64,000 nucleotides of DNA from Parvularcula sp039818345. GTDB taxonomy: Bacteria > Pseudomonadota > Alphaproteobacteria > Caulobacterales > Parvularculaceae. The stretch lies in NCBI GenBank assembly GCA_039818345.1, contig JBCBUC010000001.1, forward strand, positions 1 through 64,000, given 5' to 3'. This document shows positions 1 through 7,677 of this stretch, piece after piece. The position numbers were made by a program, and so were the translations under genes. Within the stretch, counting starts at the first letter, position 1. Each line of letters begins with the position of its first letter. The notes below the pieces were generated by a model. That model worked only from the letters and a program-made list of their open reading frames with translations. It was not told where the DNA came from and did not search any database.

Positions 1-339
1 GTGCTCCTCGGCGGCCTCCGGGCGATGGACGCCAATGTCGGCGGCGCGAAACACGGCGTGTTCACCGACCGTCCGGGTGCGTTGACCAATGATGTGTTCA
101 TCAACTTACTTGATATGAGCACACGCTGGGCACCGGCAGGTGATGGTGTCTTTGAGGGGCGCGATCGCTTGACCGGAGAGCTTGTCTGGACCGCGACCGA
201 AGTTGATCTTGTGTTCGGCTCGAATGCAGAGCTTCGCTCCGTGGTCGAAGTTTATGCTTTTGATGGCGCAGAAAGCGTCTTCGTCAACGACTTTGTGGCT
301 GCTTGGTCTAAGGTGATGCGCTTGGGCCTTCCAAGCTAA
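1..339 (+). CDS. katG: Catalase-peroxidase KatG, C-terminal fragment
   Basis: This is the last 112 residues of a bifunctional catalase-peroxidase, a haem enzyme that removes hydrogen peroxide; the rest lies upstream of the window. The recognisable KatG C-terminal signature is present: GGAKHGVFTDRPGALTND, then WTATEVDLVFGSNAELRS and the terminal VNDFVAAWSKVM. This part belongs to the second, haem-free peroxidase-like domain, so no catalytic residues are visible. The reading frame is open from the first base, so position 1 is not a real start. A strong terminator follows the stop. The family call is secure; the fragment says nothing about regulation. Confidence 0.95.
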   Translation: MLLGGLRAMDANVGGAKHGVFTDRPGALTNDVFINLLDMSTRWAPAGDGVFEGRDRLTGELVWTATEVDLVFGSNAELRSVVEVYAFDGAESVFVNDFVAAWSKVMRLGLPS

Positions 340-360
340 CGGGCCAGGGCTATAACCAGG

Positions 361-390
361 AAAAGGCGGCCAAGTGTGGCCGCCTTTTTT
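361..390 (+). terminator. Intrinsic terminator after katG
   Basis: A perfect 7-bp stem (GGCGGCC / GGCCGCC, 365-371 and 378-384) with a 6-nt loop is followed directly by six T residues, and the 5' side is preceded by four A residues. It starts 21 bp after the katG stop codon. Confidence 0.9.
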
Positions 391-660
391 ATGGGCTGCG
401 CTCCTTATGTGTTGGGCGACCCATTGAATTCCCTAAAAAATTGGTCATGGGGTATGCGATGAACGGCGTCAATGACCGTTGATCGACAGCGCTGATCCGT
501 TCACCACGTTTGTCCCAAGAGCCGTCCTGAAGGCGCAATTTTTTTCCGTTTTGTATCTTGTAATTTTCCGAAAAACGGCAACATCGAATAACGATAAGGG
601 GGCAGGGACCGCCGCCTTATCAAAAAGAAGCGGGAATAATCCGCGTTCACTTGCATGGGA
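391..660. other. Gene-free spacer between katG and the urcA leader
   Basis: No convincing coding region is seen; the short open frames here lack family resemblance and overlap on both strands. The middle is AT-rich (about 535-600) and likely holds the urcA promoter, but I cannot assign -35/-10 elements with confidence. A weak inverted repeat (CCGTTTT at 546-552 and AAAACGG at 572-578) lies in this AT-rich part. Confidence 0.5.
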
Positions 661-726
661 CGTCCCGGGCGCCACCACCGGGGCAGGTCGGCCTTCGCGC
701 CGGGACCCTGCCTCGTGCCCGGGACG
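661..726 (+). promoter_or_regulatory. Long GC-rich stem-loop in the urcA leader
   Basis: A nested hairpin is visible. The outer 10-bp arms CGTCCCGGGC (661-670) and GCCCGGGACG (717-726) are perfectly complementary. An inner stem pairs GGCAGGTC (682-689) with GACCCTGCC (704-712) with one bulged base, capped by GGC/GCC around CTTCGC. It ends 35 nt before the urcA start codon, so in the mRNA it would sit just upstream of the ribosome binding site. It has no T-run and is therefore not an intrinsic terminator. It is either a structured 5' UTR or a dyad operator; the length and nesting favour RNA. Confidence 0.5.
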
Positions 727-761
727 GACACTGAAGACTTGATCGAAAAGGAAGGAAGATC

Positions 762-1064
762 ATGATGAAGACTGCTATCGCCACCGCAACCGCCCTCGTT
801 ATCGCTGCTGCACCAGCGTTTGCCCAAGACGTCAGTGTTCGTATCGACAGCGATTTGCTTGACACCAAAGCTGGCCGTCAAGTTGTTTACCAAGAGATGC
901 AAGATGCTGCACGCAGCGCTTGCCGGAACGACCTTTCCAAAACGCGCCGCATGAGCCAATTATCCGCATGCAGCAACGAACTCGTCGACTCGATGGTCTC
1001 CAACCTTGACGACACCCGCGTGTCGGCCATCCACACCGGCAGCTATGTCGTCGCTGGACAGTAA
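762..1064 (+). CDS. UrcA family secreted protein
   Basis: A 100-residue exported protein of the UrcA family, common in Caulobacterales and Sphingomonadales and of unknown function. Residues 1-21 form a classical signal peptide (hydrophobic core then APAFAQ). The mature part has the family's two conserved Cys regions: LLDTKAGRQVVYQEMQDAA followed by SACR, and later LSACSNELVDSMV, suggesting one disulfide in a helical hairpin. The start is set by the purine-rich Shine-Dalgarno AAAGGAAGGAAG just upstream of tandem ATG codons (762 and 765). It is a single-gene unit with its own leader hairpin and a strong terminator. The family call rests on sequence pattern; no function can be proposed. Confidence 0.85.
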   Translation: MMKTAIATATALVIAAAPAFAQDVSVRIDSDLLDTKAGRQVVYQEMQDAARSACRNDLSKTRRMSQLSACSNELVDSMVSNLDDTRVSAIHTGSYVVAGQ

Positions 1065-1122
1065 GAGCGCTTGAATTCGGGCGCCGGTGGCTCACCCCCC
1101 CCTTGTACCTTTCCGGCGCTTG

Positions 1123-1153
1123 AACCCTCCTCCCTCGGGAGGAGGGTTTTTTC
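1123..1153 (+). terminator. Intrinsic terminator after urcA
   Basis: Twelve-bp arms AACCCTCCTCCC / GGGAGGAGGGTT (1123-1134 and 1137-1148) with a 2-nt gap are followed by a run of six T residues. It separates urcA from the convergent transaldolase gene, whose stop codon begins right after it. Confidence 0.9.
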
Positions 1154-1807
1154 TTAAAGGATTGATTGCCCAGTTTTCGCCCAGTCGGCGACGAACGCGT
1201 CCAGCCCTTTATCTGTGAGCGGATGGCTCAACAGCTGACCGAATACTTTAGGCGGAATGGTCGCGACATCGGCACCGAGAAGGGCGCTTTGCTTGACATG
1301 CTGTGGGCCGCGGATCGACGCTGCGAGGATCTGGGTGTCATAGTCTTGCGCGTCGTAAAGTGCTCTGATTTCTCCAATCAGATCCATGCCATCAACACCG
1401 ATATCGTCGAGCCGTCCGATGAACGGAGAGATATACGTCGCGCCTGCTTTTGCTGCGAGCCAGGCTTGGGTGGCGGAAAAGCAGAGGGTGACGTTGGTAT
1501 CGATCCCATCATCCGTCAGGGAACGGCATACCTTGAGGCCAGCCCAGGTCAACGGAAGCTTGACGACAACATTGCGTGCGATTTGAGAGAGAAGGCGGCC
1601 TTCTTTCTCCATCACCTCGGCTTCCGTCGATGCCACCTCCGCGGAGACCGGGCCGTCGGTCATGTCGCAGATCTCTGCGATCACTTCCTTGAAGTCCCGT
1701 CCAGCCTTGGCGATCAGCGAGGGGTTGGTGGTGCAGCCGTCCACCAGGCCCGTGGCGAAGGCCTCCTTCAGCTCGGCGGTGTCAGCGGTGTCGATGAAGA
1801 TCTTCAT
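1154..1807 (-). CDS. tal: Transaldolase / fructose-6-phosphate aldolase family (TalC-like)
   Basis: A 217-residue class I aldolase of the short transaldolase (TalC/FSA) subfamily, acting in the cytoplasm on sedoheptulose-7-P/fructose-6-P in the non-oxidative pentose phosphate pathway. The single TIM-barrel starts MKIFIDTADTAELKEA; the Schiff-base lysine is Lys83 in VVVKLPLTWAGL. Other family signatures are GCTTNPSLIAK near residue 24, NVTLCFSATQAWLAAKAGA, and SPFIGRLDDIG. Length and N-terminus match the family, so the start is firm. It is the third gene of a minus-strand unit after purD and the NrtS-like gene. Whether it is a true transaldolase or a fructose-6-P aldolase cannot be decided by eye; transaldolase is more usual in this class. 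Confidence 0.93.
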   Translation of the reverse strand: MKIFIDTADTAELKEAFATGLVDGCTTNPSLIAKAGRDFKEVIAEICDMTDGPVSAEVASTEAEVMEKEGRLLSQIARNVVVKLPLTWAGLKVCRSLTDDGIDTNVTLCFSATQAWLAAKAGATYISPFIGRLDDIGVDGMDLIGEIRALYDAQDYDTQILAASIRGPQHVKQSALLGADVATIPPKVFGQLLSHPLTDKGLDAFVADWAKTGQSIL

Positions 1808-1842
1808 GGCGTGGTTCTCCGGGGTGTGGAAACTGATTGAGC

Positions 1843-2058
1843 TTAGGTTCCGTTAGTGCCGCTGCGCTGTTGCCGCAACGCTGCGCGCATGCCGGAAAAC
1901 GTGGCAACGAGAAAGGGCACGGTCATCGTCAGGGCCATCTTGCCGATGGGCAGATCCTGACCGTCGAGAAAGAGATCGCCGTAGTTGATCGCAATTAAGA
2001 TCGGTCCGACCACGAACGCGGTGACCAACGCATCTCTGAGAACTGCCAAGGTCATCAC
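1843..2058 (-). CDS. Small two-helix membrane protein, NrtS-like
   Basis: A 71-residue protein with two predicted transmembrane helices (about 8-26 and 42-58) and a short basic tail. The pattern LRDALVTAFVVGPILIAINYGD, then a polar turn and ALTMTVPFLVATFSG, resembles the NrtS family first described as cyanobacterial nitrate/nitrite transporters, in which such two-helix units presumably oligomerise. The start codon overlaps the purD stop by four bases (ATGA), so translation is probably coupled to purD. The transaldolase gene follows 35 bp later. The NrtS assignment is by pattern only; the transport substrate is unverified here. Confidence 0.6.
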   Translation of the reverse strand: MMTLAVLRDALVTAFVVGPILIAINYGDLFLDGQDLPIGKMALTMTVPFLVATFSGMRAALRQQRSGTNGT

Positions 2059-3278
2059 GCACCAATGTCCCGTCTATAAAAGCCTTCGGGCCAGGTGATC
2101 GCTTCGGCACCGCGGTAAGCGCGAGATCGCGCTTCCTCTGGACTGGAGCCCAGTGCGGTCACGGACAGCACCCGACCACCCACTGCGACGAGCGTTCCGT
2201 TTTGAAGAGCAGTGCCTGCGTGAAAGACAACAACGCCGTCCTGGTTGTTGGCATCGCTAAGACCGCCAAGCACTGAGCCCTTTTGATAGCTGACGGGATA
2301 GCCCTCGGTCGCATAGGTGATCAGTGTACCGGCGTCATTGGACCAGGATACCTCTTGGTCCCCGAGCGTTCCATTTCCGGCGCCTAACAACAGAGGAACA
2401 ATGTCAGAGGTCAGACGACGCATCAGGAGCTGGCATTCAGGGTCACCAAATCGGCAATTGTATTCAAGCAGCTGCGGTCCTGACGCGGTGATCATCAGGC
2501 CTGCGTATAAGACCCCGCGATAGGTGATGCCGCGCTTCTTTAAGGCGTTGATCGTCGGCTCAAGGATCGTTGCGTAAGCTTGGTCTTCGAGCGCTTCGGA
2601 GAAATGTGGCGGCGGCGTGATACAGCCCATGCCGCCAGTGTTGGGTCCTTCATCGCCGTCATAGGCCCGTTTATAGTCCTGCGCACTGCCAAACCGGACG
2701 ACACGCTCGCCGTCGGTGATAGCGAAGAGGCTCATTTCCCGGCCGTGCAAGAACTCTTCGATCACCAAGCTGCCGGAGACAGGAAGAAGCGATGCGACCG
2801 CGTCGCGAGCTTCTTCAAGCGTGTCCGCGATGACCACGCCTTTGCCAGCAGCAAGCCCATCGGCCTTCACCACATAAGGCGGCTCAAAGGTTTCAAGAAA
2901 GCGCGAGGCCTCAGCGGCATCAGTGAAATGGCCATAGCGGCCAGTCGGGATACCCGCTTCAGCGCAAAGATCCTTGGTAAAGGCTTTGGAAGCTTCCAAT
3001 TGGGCAGCTTCTTTGCATGGGCCAAAGCATGGAATGCCTGCCTCTTCGAGCTGATCGGCCAGACCCTCTGCTAGGGGTTGTTCAGGGCCCACGACCACGA
3101 GGTCGATGCCTTCGGCTTTTGCAAAGGCCACCGGGTCAGGCACGTCGCGGCACTCACCAACGCTTGCCATACCTGGATTTCCCGGTGCGCAGACCAGCCG
3201 CTTCACAAGGGCGCTTTGCGCGATTTTCCAAGCGAGTGCATGTTCGCGACCGCCGCTGCCGATGAGCAGGATGTTCAA
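2055..3278 (-). CDS. purD: Phosphoribosylamine-glycine ligase
   Basis: GAR synthetase of de novo purine biosynthesis: joins glycine to 5-phosphoribosylamine using ATP in the cytoplasm. The 407-residue protein has the conserved N-terminus NILLIGSGGREHALAWKI, the VVVGPEQPLAEGLADQLE segment, and an ATP-grasp core (YVVKADGLAAGKGV; EEFLHGREMSLFAITDG). PNTGGMGCITPPP and EYNCRFGDPE supply nucleotide and metal binding residues. The length is slightly short for the family (usually about 420-430) but no motif is missing. It heads the unit purD - nrtS-like - transaldolase, overlapping the second gene by four bases. It is divergent from the membrane protein gene at 3328. Confidence 0.97.
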   Translation of the reverse strand: MNILLIGSGGREHALAWKIAQSALVKRLVCAPGNPGMASVGECRDVPDPVAFAKAEGIDLVVVGPEQPLAEGLADQLEEAGIPCFGPCKEAAQLEASKAFTKDLCAEAGIPTGRYGHFTDAAEASRFLETFEPPYVVKADGLAAGKGVVIADTLEEARDAVASLLPVSGSLVIEEFLHGREMSLFAITDGERVVRFGSAQDYKRAYDGDEGPNTGGMGCITPPPHFSEALEDQAYATILEPTINALKKRGITYRGVLYAGLMITASGPQLLEYNCRFGDPECQLLMRRLTSDIVPLLLGAGNGTLGDQEVSWSNDAGTLITYATEGYPVSYQKGSVLGGLSDANNQDGVVVFHAGTALQNGTLVAVGGRVLSVTALGSSPEEARSRAYRGAEAITWPEGFYRRDIGA

Positions 3279-3327
3279 ATCGGCTTTCCTTCTCTTAAAT
3301 CACGTGACGGGCCTTAAGCGGGGCCCC

Positions 3328-4272
3328 ATGCGGAAGTCTATGAGATTAAAACGGTATGCGCGCTCTTATGTGCGGCTGCGGCGGTGGCGCCAGCGGCCAG
3401 AGATCGCGCGGCAGCTGCATCGCCTGCGGCGTGCCTTGCCGTTTGTCGCGTCGGCGGGTTTCAACGCGCTCCTGACCTTTGTTTTGTTTATTGGCTACCA
3501 GTCCTTTGTCGCCAAAGGCGTGCCGAATGCGGGGCCGGGGCAGCGTGTGGTCGCGATTTCATTCTTTTCACCGCCCGAGGATCAAGACGAACAAATCCCT
3601 GAGGTGCGCGAGGATGATGCCGAACAGGTGCTCGAGGAAGAAGCGGAAATGGGCGTTGAGAGCATCCCGGAAGGAAATGCGCTGACCGACGGCGATGCTG
3701 AAGGCGAGCAAGCCGGCGACGACGCGCCCAACGCTGATCTTGGCGAAGACATCGCGGTGGCCAAGGCCGGGATTGATATCCCCTCGATCGCGCTTCCCGA
3801 TATCGACGCGGGCGAGGGGCGCCCCGAGGGATTTGTCGGTGTGGATTGCTATGCGGTCTTTGAAGACGAAGACAAAGCCCGCGAATGCGCTGGCCGGGCG
3901 ATTCTCTCCGGTTGGCGCGCAGAGCTCGCGGAGCTCGGCGAGGACTGGGACCGGTTCGCCGAAGAGCTCGGGACAGAGCGTCGGCAGATCCGGTATGGCC
4001 CGCTGCGCGGATCAGCGCCGAACAGCACCGTCTCGTCCTTTCAAGCCAACCCTTATGCCGTACCAAGAGAGGTTCGCGCGCTTTACGCGGCTGAGCTTGA
4101 GGCCCGTCGCCGCGCCGAGGCAGTCCGCCGCTTTGAATTGCAGGGCCAGGCCCAGGTCGGCACTGAGGCCCTGCAGCAATCCCAAGACGCGGCCAATTAT
4201 GACCCCGCCGCGCCGAGCCTTTCGCTGCCTCAACCGAGCATCTTTTTTGAAGAGCCAGGCGGGGATCAGTAG
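3328..4272 (+). CDS. Hypothetical single-pass membrane protein with acidic linker
   Basis: I do not recognise this 314-residue protein. It has a very basic N-terminus (about 40 residues rich in Arg, Lys and Leu), one hydrophobic helix near residues 42-58 (FNALLTFVLFIGYQSFV), then a long Asp/Glu/Ala-rich stretch to about residue 160. A conserved-looking C-terminal domain follows (GVDCYAVFEDEDKARECAG, then LSGWRAELAELGEDW and YGPLRG). Topology is predicted cytoplasmic N-terminus with the rest periplasmic; layout recalls TonB/TolA-type spacers but no TonB C-terminal fold is seen. The frame is open further upstream into purD, but ATG 3328 (with another ATG at 3340) precedes the basic segment and avoids the overlap, so it is preferred. 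Confidence 0.6.
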   Translation: MRKSMRLKRYARSYVRLRRWRQRPEIARQLHRLRRALPFVASAGFNALLTFVLFIGYQSFVAKGVPNAGPGQRVVAISFFSPPEDQDEQIPEVREDDAEQVLEEEAEMGVESIPEGNALTDGDAEGEQAGDDAPNADLGEDIAVAKAGIDIPSIALPDIDAGEGRPEGFVGVDCYAVFEDEDKARECAGRAILSGWRAELAELGEDWDRFAEELGTERRQIRYGPLRGSAPNSTVSSFQANPYAVPREVRALYAAELEARRRAEAVRRFELQGQAQVGTEALQQSQDAANYDPAAPSLSLPQPSIFFEEPGGDQ

Positions 4273-4346
4273 CGATCTTTGATCAGCCTACGTTTGATGA
4301 TCTGCCTCTCACCCTGTTCAGCAATGAAGGTGAGGCGGCCGCTGAC

Positions 4347-5033
4347 CTAACCAAAAAAAGCCCTTGAAAAATCTGGCCACCACGGCACGTTACCGATGTT
4401 CAGCTTGAACCTCATGGCAGCAATATAGAGCCCCATACCAATCAGCGTTGCCCAATGGGGTCGACGCAACTTGAAGAGGTCATAGGCGAGGATCGCGAGC
4501 AGCAGACTGAACTCGGCCATGATGATCAGTGTACCCGGTAGGCCCAGGCCGAAAATGAGACGAGCCATGGCGGCATCGATCATCATGATCGCCGCGATCA
4601 GCATAAAGCGCTTATGCGCGTTCGCGTTTCCTCGGTTGAGAACACCGAGACTGTAGGCAACGGCAAAGTTGATGATGTCTAAGGTCGGAAAGATCGCACC
4701 GATAAGGGCGGGGCGGCCTGCGATGATCCCATCGGGCTTTTGAACGGTCATCCGTACAACGATGTAACCGATGATGACGATGGCCACCGCGAGCCCGAGG
4801 CTGGTGAAGCCAAGCTGGCGGTGACGCTGATAAGAACCCGCCCCGATCAAGCGTGCTTGGCAGGCGAGCAGCACGAACCAGGATAGAAACACCGCGCCGT
4901 GAAAATGAAGGAAGAAGGGCGTCGCCAGTGGGCCTCCTGGTCGTTGAAAAGCGACGATGCTGAAACCGCTGATGACGATCACGATCAGCACGATCGCCAT
5001 ATAGAAGAAAAAAGGCTCGTTCTTTTGTTTCAT
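4347..5033 (-). CDS. Uncharacterised multi-pass membrane protein with conserved His
   Basis: A 228-residue integral membrane protein with about six or seven predicted helices. Histidines lie at helix ends: FLHFHGAVFLSWFVLLACQ near residue 42, YQRHRQLGF near residue 70, and NAHKRFMLIAAIMMIDAA near residue 140. I have seen this general pattern (HxHG ... HRxLG ... HKR) in an uncharacterised family of bacterial membrane proteins and it could bind haem or metal, but that is inference. Start: ATG 5033 gives a basic-polar N-terminus (MKQKNEP) directly before helix 1. It is convergent with the gene at 3328 and divergent from xseA; no operon partner is evident. Confidence 0.6.
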   Translation of the reverse strand: MKQKNEPFFFYMAIVLIVIVISGFSIVAFQRPGGPLATPFFLHFHGAVFLSWFVLLACQARLIGAGSYQRHRQLGFTSLGLAVAIVIIGYIVVRMTVQKPDGIIAGRPALIGAIFPTLDIINFAVAYSLGVLNRGNANAHKRFMLIAAIMMIDAAMARLIFGLGLPGTLIIMAEFSLLLAILAYDLFKLRRPHWATLIGMGLYIAAMRFKLNIGNVPWWPDFSRAFFG

Positions 5034-5189
5034 TGATCAGTTTGCCCCCCGAGACGCTCAACCCTAGGCCTTCGAATCAATAAAGCCTAGGCTCTTCCCC
5101 GGCGCTTGGCAGAGCGCGAATGCAGCCCCTCCTTCAAGGAGATTGACCATGGTGTTGCCGTCTTGACCAGACAGGTCCATCTTCTCCCC

Positions 5190-6647
5190 ATGGCAAGCGA
5201 CAACGTCCCTGAATACTCTGTTTCCGAACTGTCGGGAAAACTCAAACGCACGATCGAAGACACCTACGGATATGTCCGTGTGCGGGGTGAGTTGGGGCGT
5301 GTCACGCGAGCAGCGTCCGGGCACGTCTATCTTGATATGAAAGACGAGCGGGCGGTGATCTCCTCGGTGATGTGGAAGGGCACGGCCGCCCGGCAGTCGG
5401 TGAAGCCGGAGCAGGGGCTTGAGGTCATCGCGACTGGGCGGATGAGCACCTTTCCGGGCCAGTCCCGTTATCAGCTGATTATCGACACCCTCGCCCCTGC
5501 TGGCGCGGGCGCGCTGATGGCGCTCTATGAGGAGCGTAAGAAGAAGCTCGCTGAAGAAGGGCTCTTTGCACCGGAGCGGAAACGGCCCATTCCGCGCTTG
5601 CCGCGGCGCATCGGTGTTGTGACGTCTCCATCGGGTGCGGTGATCCGGGATATCCTTCACCGCCTGCGTGACCGTTTTCCAAGCCATGTTATTGTTTGGC
5701 CAAGCGTTGTGCAGGGTGAAAACGCCCCGGCGCAGATTGTGCGGGGGATCAAGGGCTTGGCCGCCTTGCCGGATGATCAACGACCGGACACGGTGATCGT
5801 GGCGCGGGGCGGGGGGAGCCTTGAAGATCTCTGGTGCTTTAATGATGAGGACGTCGTTCGCGCAGCGGCGGCCAGTCCTATCCCGCTGATCTCTGCCGTG
5901 GGCCATGAAACAGACACGACGCTGATCGATTTTGCAGCCGATCTCCGTGCGCCGACACCAACGGCTGCGGCTGAAATTGCCGTCCCGGTACGGACAGAGC
6001 TTCTCTCTGATATTGCAAGTCTTGAGGGCCGGTTGATCCGTCAGCTGACAGCTCAGATCGAAGGGGCAAGGCTTCGCCTACAAGCAGCGTCAAGGGGGCT
6101 TGGTGCTCCTGGCGCGTTGATTGAGCCCGCGGTTCAACGGCTAGATCGAGCGGATGAACAGCTCCAGAACGCGGTGCGGCGCTCCATCGCTGAACGAGAT
6201 TTACGGCTGGGCCGGGTTGCTCCTCGTCTTACGCCCAGCCTGTTGCGGGGTGACACCCAGCGGCGGTCTGATCGGCTGGCGACCGTTGGTGAGCGGCTCA
6301 TTGCGAGTATGGCCCAGCGCTATGGCAACCTTACCCAACGGCTCTTGGATCAGCGTCTGCCCACTGGTCTTCTCCGATCGCGCCTCGATGCCAAAGCAAG
6401 TTCCTTGGCCCAGATGGAACGCTTGCTAGCATCCGTCAGCTATCACGGGGTGCTGGACCGCGGATTTGCGCTCGTTACCAACGCTGACGGATCGTTGATC
6501 AAGCGGGCGAAGGACGCGACCAAGGCGGAGGAGGTCACGATCACCTTCGCTGATGCGCCCGTTAAAGCGGTGATTGCGGGAAAGGCTAACAAGAAATCCT
6601 CGAAAAAGGCGCCGCCGAAGACACAAGCCACGCTCTTCGAACGTTGA
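5190..6647 (+). CDS. xseA: Exodeoxyribonuclease VII large subunit
   Basis: The catalytic large subunit of exonuclease VII, which with XseB degrades single-stranded DNA in both directions. The 485-residue protein starts ASDNVPEYSVSELSGKLK and has an N-terminal OB-fold (to about residue 105; YGYVRVRGELG, GHVYLDMKD). The catalytic domain follows (RIGVVTSPSGAVIRDILHR; VARGGGSLEDLWCF near residue 205; SAVGHETDTTLIDFAADLRAPTPTAAAE), then a long coiled-coil region and a C-terminal cap (YHGVLDRGFALV). ATG 5190 fits the family N-terminus although no good Shine-Dalgarno is visible; upstream in-frame codons to 5106 look non-native. No xseB lies nearby. Confidence 0.95.
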   Translation: MASDNVPEYSVSELSGKLKRTIEDTYGYVRVRGELGRVTRAASGHVYLDMKDERAVISSVMWKGTAARQSVKPEQGLEVIATGRMSTFPGQSRYQLIIDTLAPAGAGALMALYEERKKKLAEEGLFAPERKRPIPRLPRRIGVVTSPSGAVIRDILHRLRDRFPSHVIVWPSVVQGENAPAQIVRGIKGLAALPDDQRPDTVIVARGGGSLEDLWCFNDEDVVRAAAASPIPLISAVGHETDTTLIDFAADLRAPTPTAAAEIAVPVRTELLSDIASLEGRLIRQLTAQIEGARLRLQAASRGLGAPGALIEPAVQRLDRADEQLQNAVRRSIAERDLRLGRVAPRLTPSLLRGDTQRRSDRLATVGERLIASMAQRYGNLTQRLLDQRLPTGLLRSRLDAKASSLAQMERLLASVSYHGVLDRGFALVTNADGSLIKRAKDATKAEEVTITFADAPVKAVIAGKANKKSSKKAPPKTQATLFER

Positions 6648-6714
6648 CTTCCGCCGTGATTTGCGGTCATGAGCCGCGCTTCAACCAGTTTCCCTCTTTT
6701 CCGCGAGAATCTCG

Positions 6715-6840
6715 ATGAAAGTCCGTAGCTCGATCAAGTCGCTCAAGAATCGCCACCGCGACTGCCGTGTGGTGCGCCGTAAAGGCCGCATCTACGTTAT
6801 CAACAAAACCCAGCGTCGTTTTAAAGCGCGCCAAGGCTAA
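6715..6840 (+). CDS. rpmJ: 50S ribosomal protein bL36, zinc-free (C-minus) type
   Basis: A 41-residue, strongly basic ribosomal protein: MKVRSSIKSLKNRHRDCRVV, then RRKGRIYVINKTQRRFKARQG. It matches the alternative bL36 form found in alphaproteobacteria. Zinc-binding bL36 has a Cys-Cys-Cys-His set; here only one Cys (residue 17) remains, so zinc cannot be held in the usual way. It is a free-standing gene 67 bp after xseA, away from ribosomal operons, which is normal for this type. The start follows a small dyad (CGAGA/TCTCG). Too short for routine ORF cutoffs, but the sequence match is unambiguous. Confidence 0.95.
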   Translation: MKVRSSIKSLKNRHRDCRVVRRKGRIYVINKTQRRFKARQG

Positions 6841-6994
6841 AACGTCGCCAAGCGGCGTTGTCCGCGGGCCTCAGAAAACGCTATTCGCTATCTGTCCGCG
6901 TCATTTTTTTGGCGCGGATTTTTGCGTTTCTTCACCGTTTAACCAGTCTCTCGAGAACCTTCGCGGGTCTCAGGGTCGGATAGACGGTGTTTGG

Positions 6995-7010
6995 TGGTTA
7001 ATATTAACCA
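6995..7010. promoter_or_regulatory. 16-bp perfect palindrome upstream of sorting-signal gene
   Basis: TGGTTAATATTAACCA reads identically on both strands. It lies in an AT-rich stretch 85 bp before the start of the next gene and is the most likely protein-binding site (operator) or promoter-region element in the 254-bp spacer after rpmJ. It has no T-run and its centre is too tight for a hairpin, so a dimeric DNA-binding protein is the better interpretation. Confidence 0.4.
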
Positions 7011-7094
7011 ATTGAATTATTTGAATAAAATTTGCTCATTTCTTGCTTTTGGTGTGTGATTATGTTACGCAACAACCCTCAAGGGAGTTGCGTT

Positions 7095-7613
7095 GTGAAA
7101 AACTTGTTCGCCATTGCCGCCGCCACACTGATGGCCTTTTCTGCGTCCAATGCCGCCACGATGGTGGTGGATGTCGACTCCCAACCGACCGACAATGGCG
7201 TGACCGTGTCGCTCGGCGCGGGCAGCTACGATATCAGCTTTGTCGATGGCCTTTTCAACGGCTGGAACGCATGGGGCCGCGTCACCGGCTGTGAGACGGA
7301 CGGAACGGGCTGTAGCCGGGGTTGGCTGACCAATGTGAACATCGATGTTGAGGACACGACTTACAAAATTGGTCGCCACGGCAAGTTCGAAACGCCGGAG
7401 CAGGCCCTGGCCAATGCGTCGCCGTTTGAATTGAACTTATCGTCGCTCACCGATGTCACCTTCTATATCGCCGACAGCTATTTCAGCGATAATATCGGCG
7501 GGGTCTCCCTTGAGATCGCCTCGGTTGCGACACCGATCCCCGGTGCGGGTCTCCTTTTTATCGCTGGTGCCGCAGTTTATGCATCGTCGCGGCGCAAGCG
7601 GCTGGCCCCATAA
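7095..7613 (+). CDS. Secreted protein with PEP-CTERM-like C-terminal sorting signal
   Basis: A 172-residue exported protein of unknown function. Residues 1-22 form a signal peptide (KNLFAIAAATLMAFSASNAA). The mature part is rich in Gly, Asp and aromatic residues and predicted beta-rich (AGSYDISFVDGLFNGWNAWG), with one close Cys pair (GCETDGTGCSRG). The C-terminus is tripartite: a TPIPGAG motif, a hydrophobic helix (LLFIAGAAVYA) and a basic tail (SSRRKR). This is the layout of PEP-CTERM/VPxPA-type exosortase substrates. Start: GTG 7095 with AAGGGAG seven bases upstream directly precedes the signal peptide; ATG 7062 is possible but adds an unlikely N-terminus. Confidence 0.75.
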   Translation: MKNLFAIAAATLMAFSASNAATMVVDVDSQPTDNGVTVSLGAGSYDISFVDGLFNGWNAWGRVTGCETDGTGCSRGWLTNVNIDVEDTTYKIGRHGKFETPEQALANASPFELNLSSLTDVTFYIADSYFSDNIGGVSLEIASVATPIPGAGLLFIAGAAVYASSRRKRLAP

Positions 7614-7677
7614 ATCTCGTTTATTGTGATCTCTCCGCTTCTTGGCGGCTTAACCTCGATGGGATACCCTCGCTGGC

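Noticed and set aside
501..959. Minus-strand open frames between katG and urcA
   Set aside because: They overlap urcA and its leader hairpin, overlap one another in different frames, and show no protein-like features.
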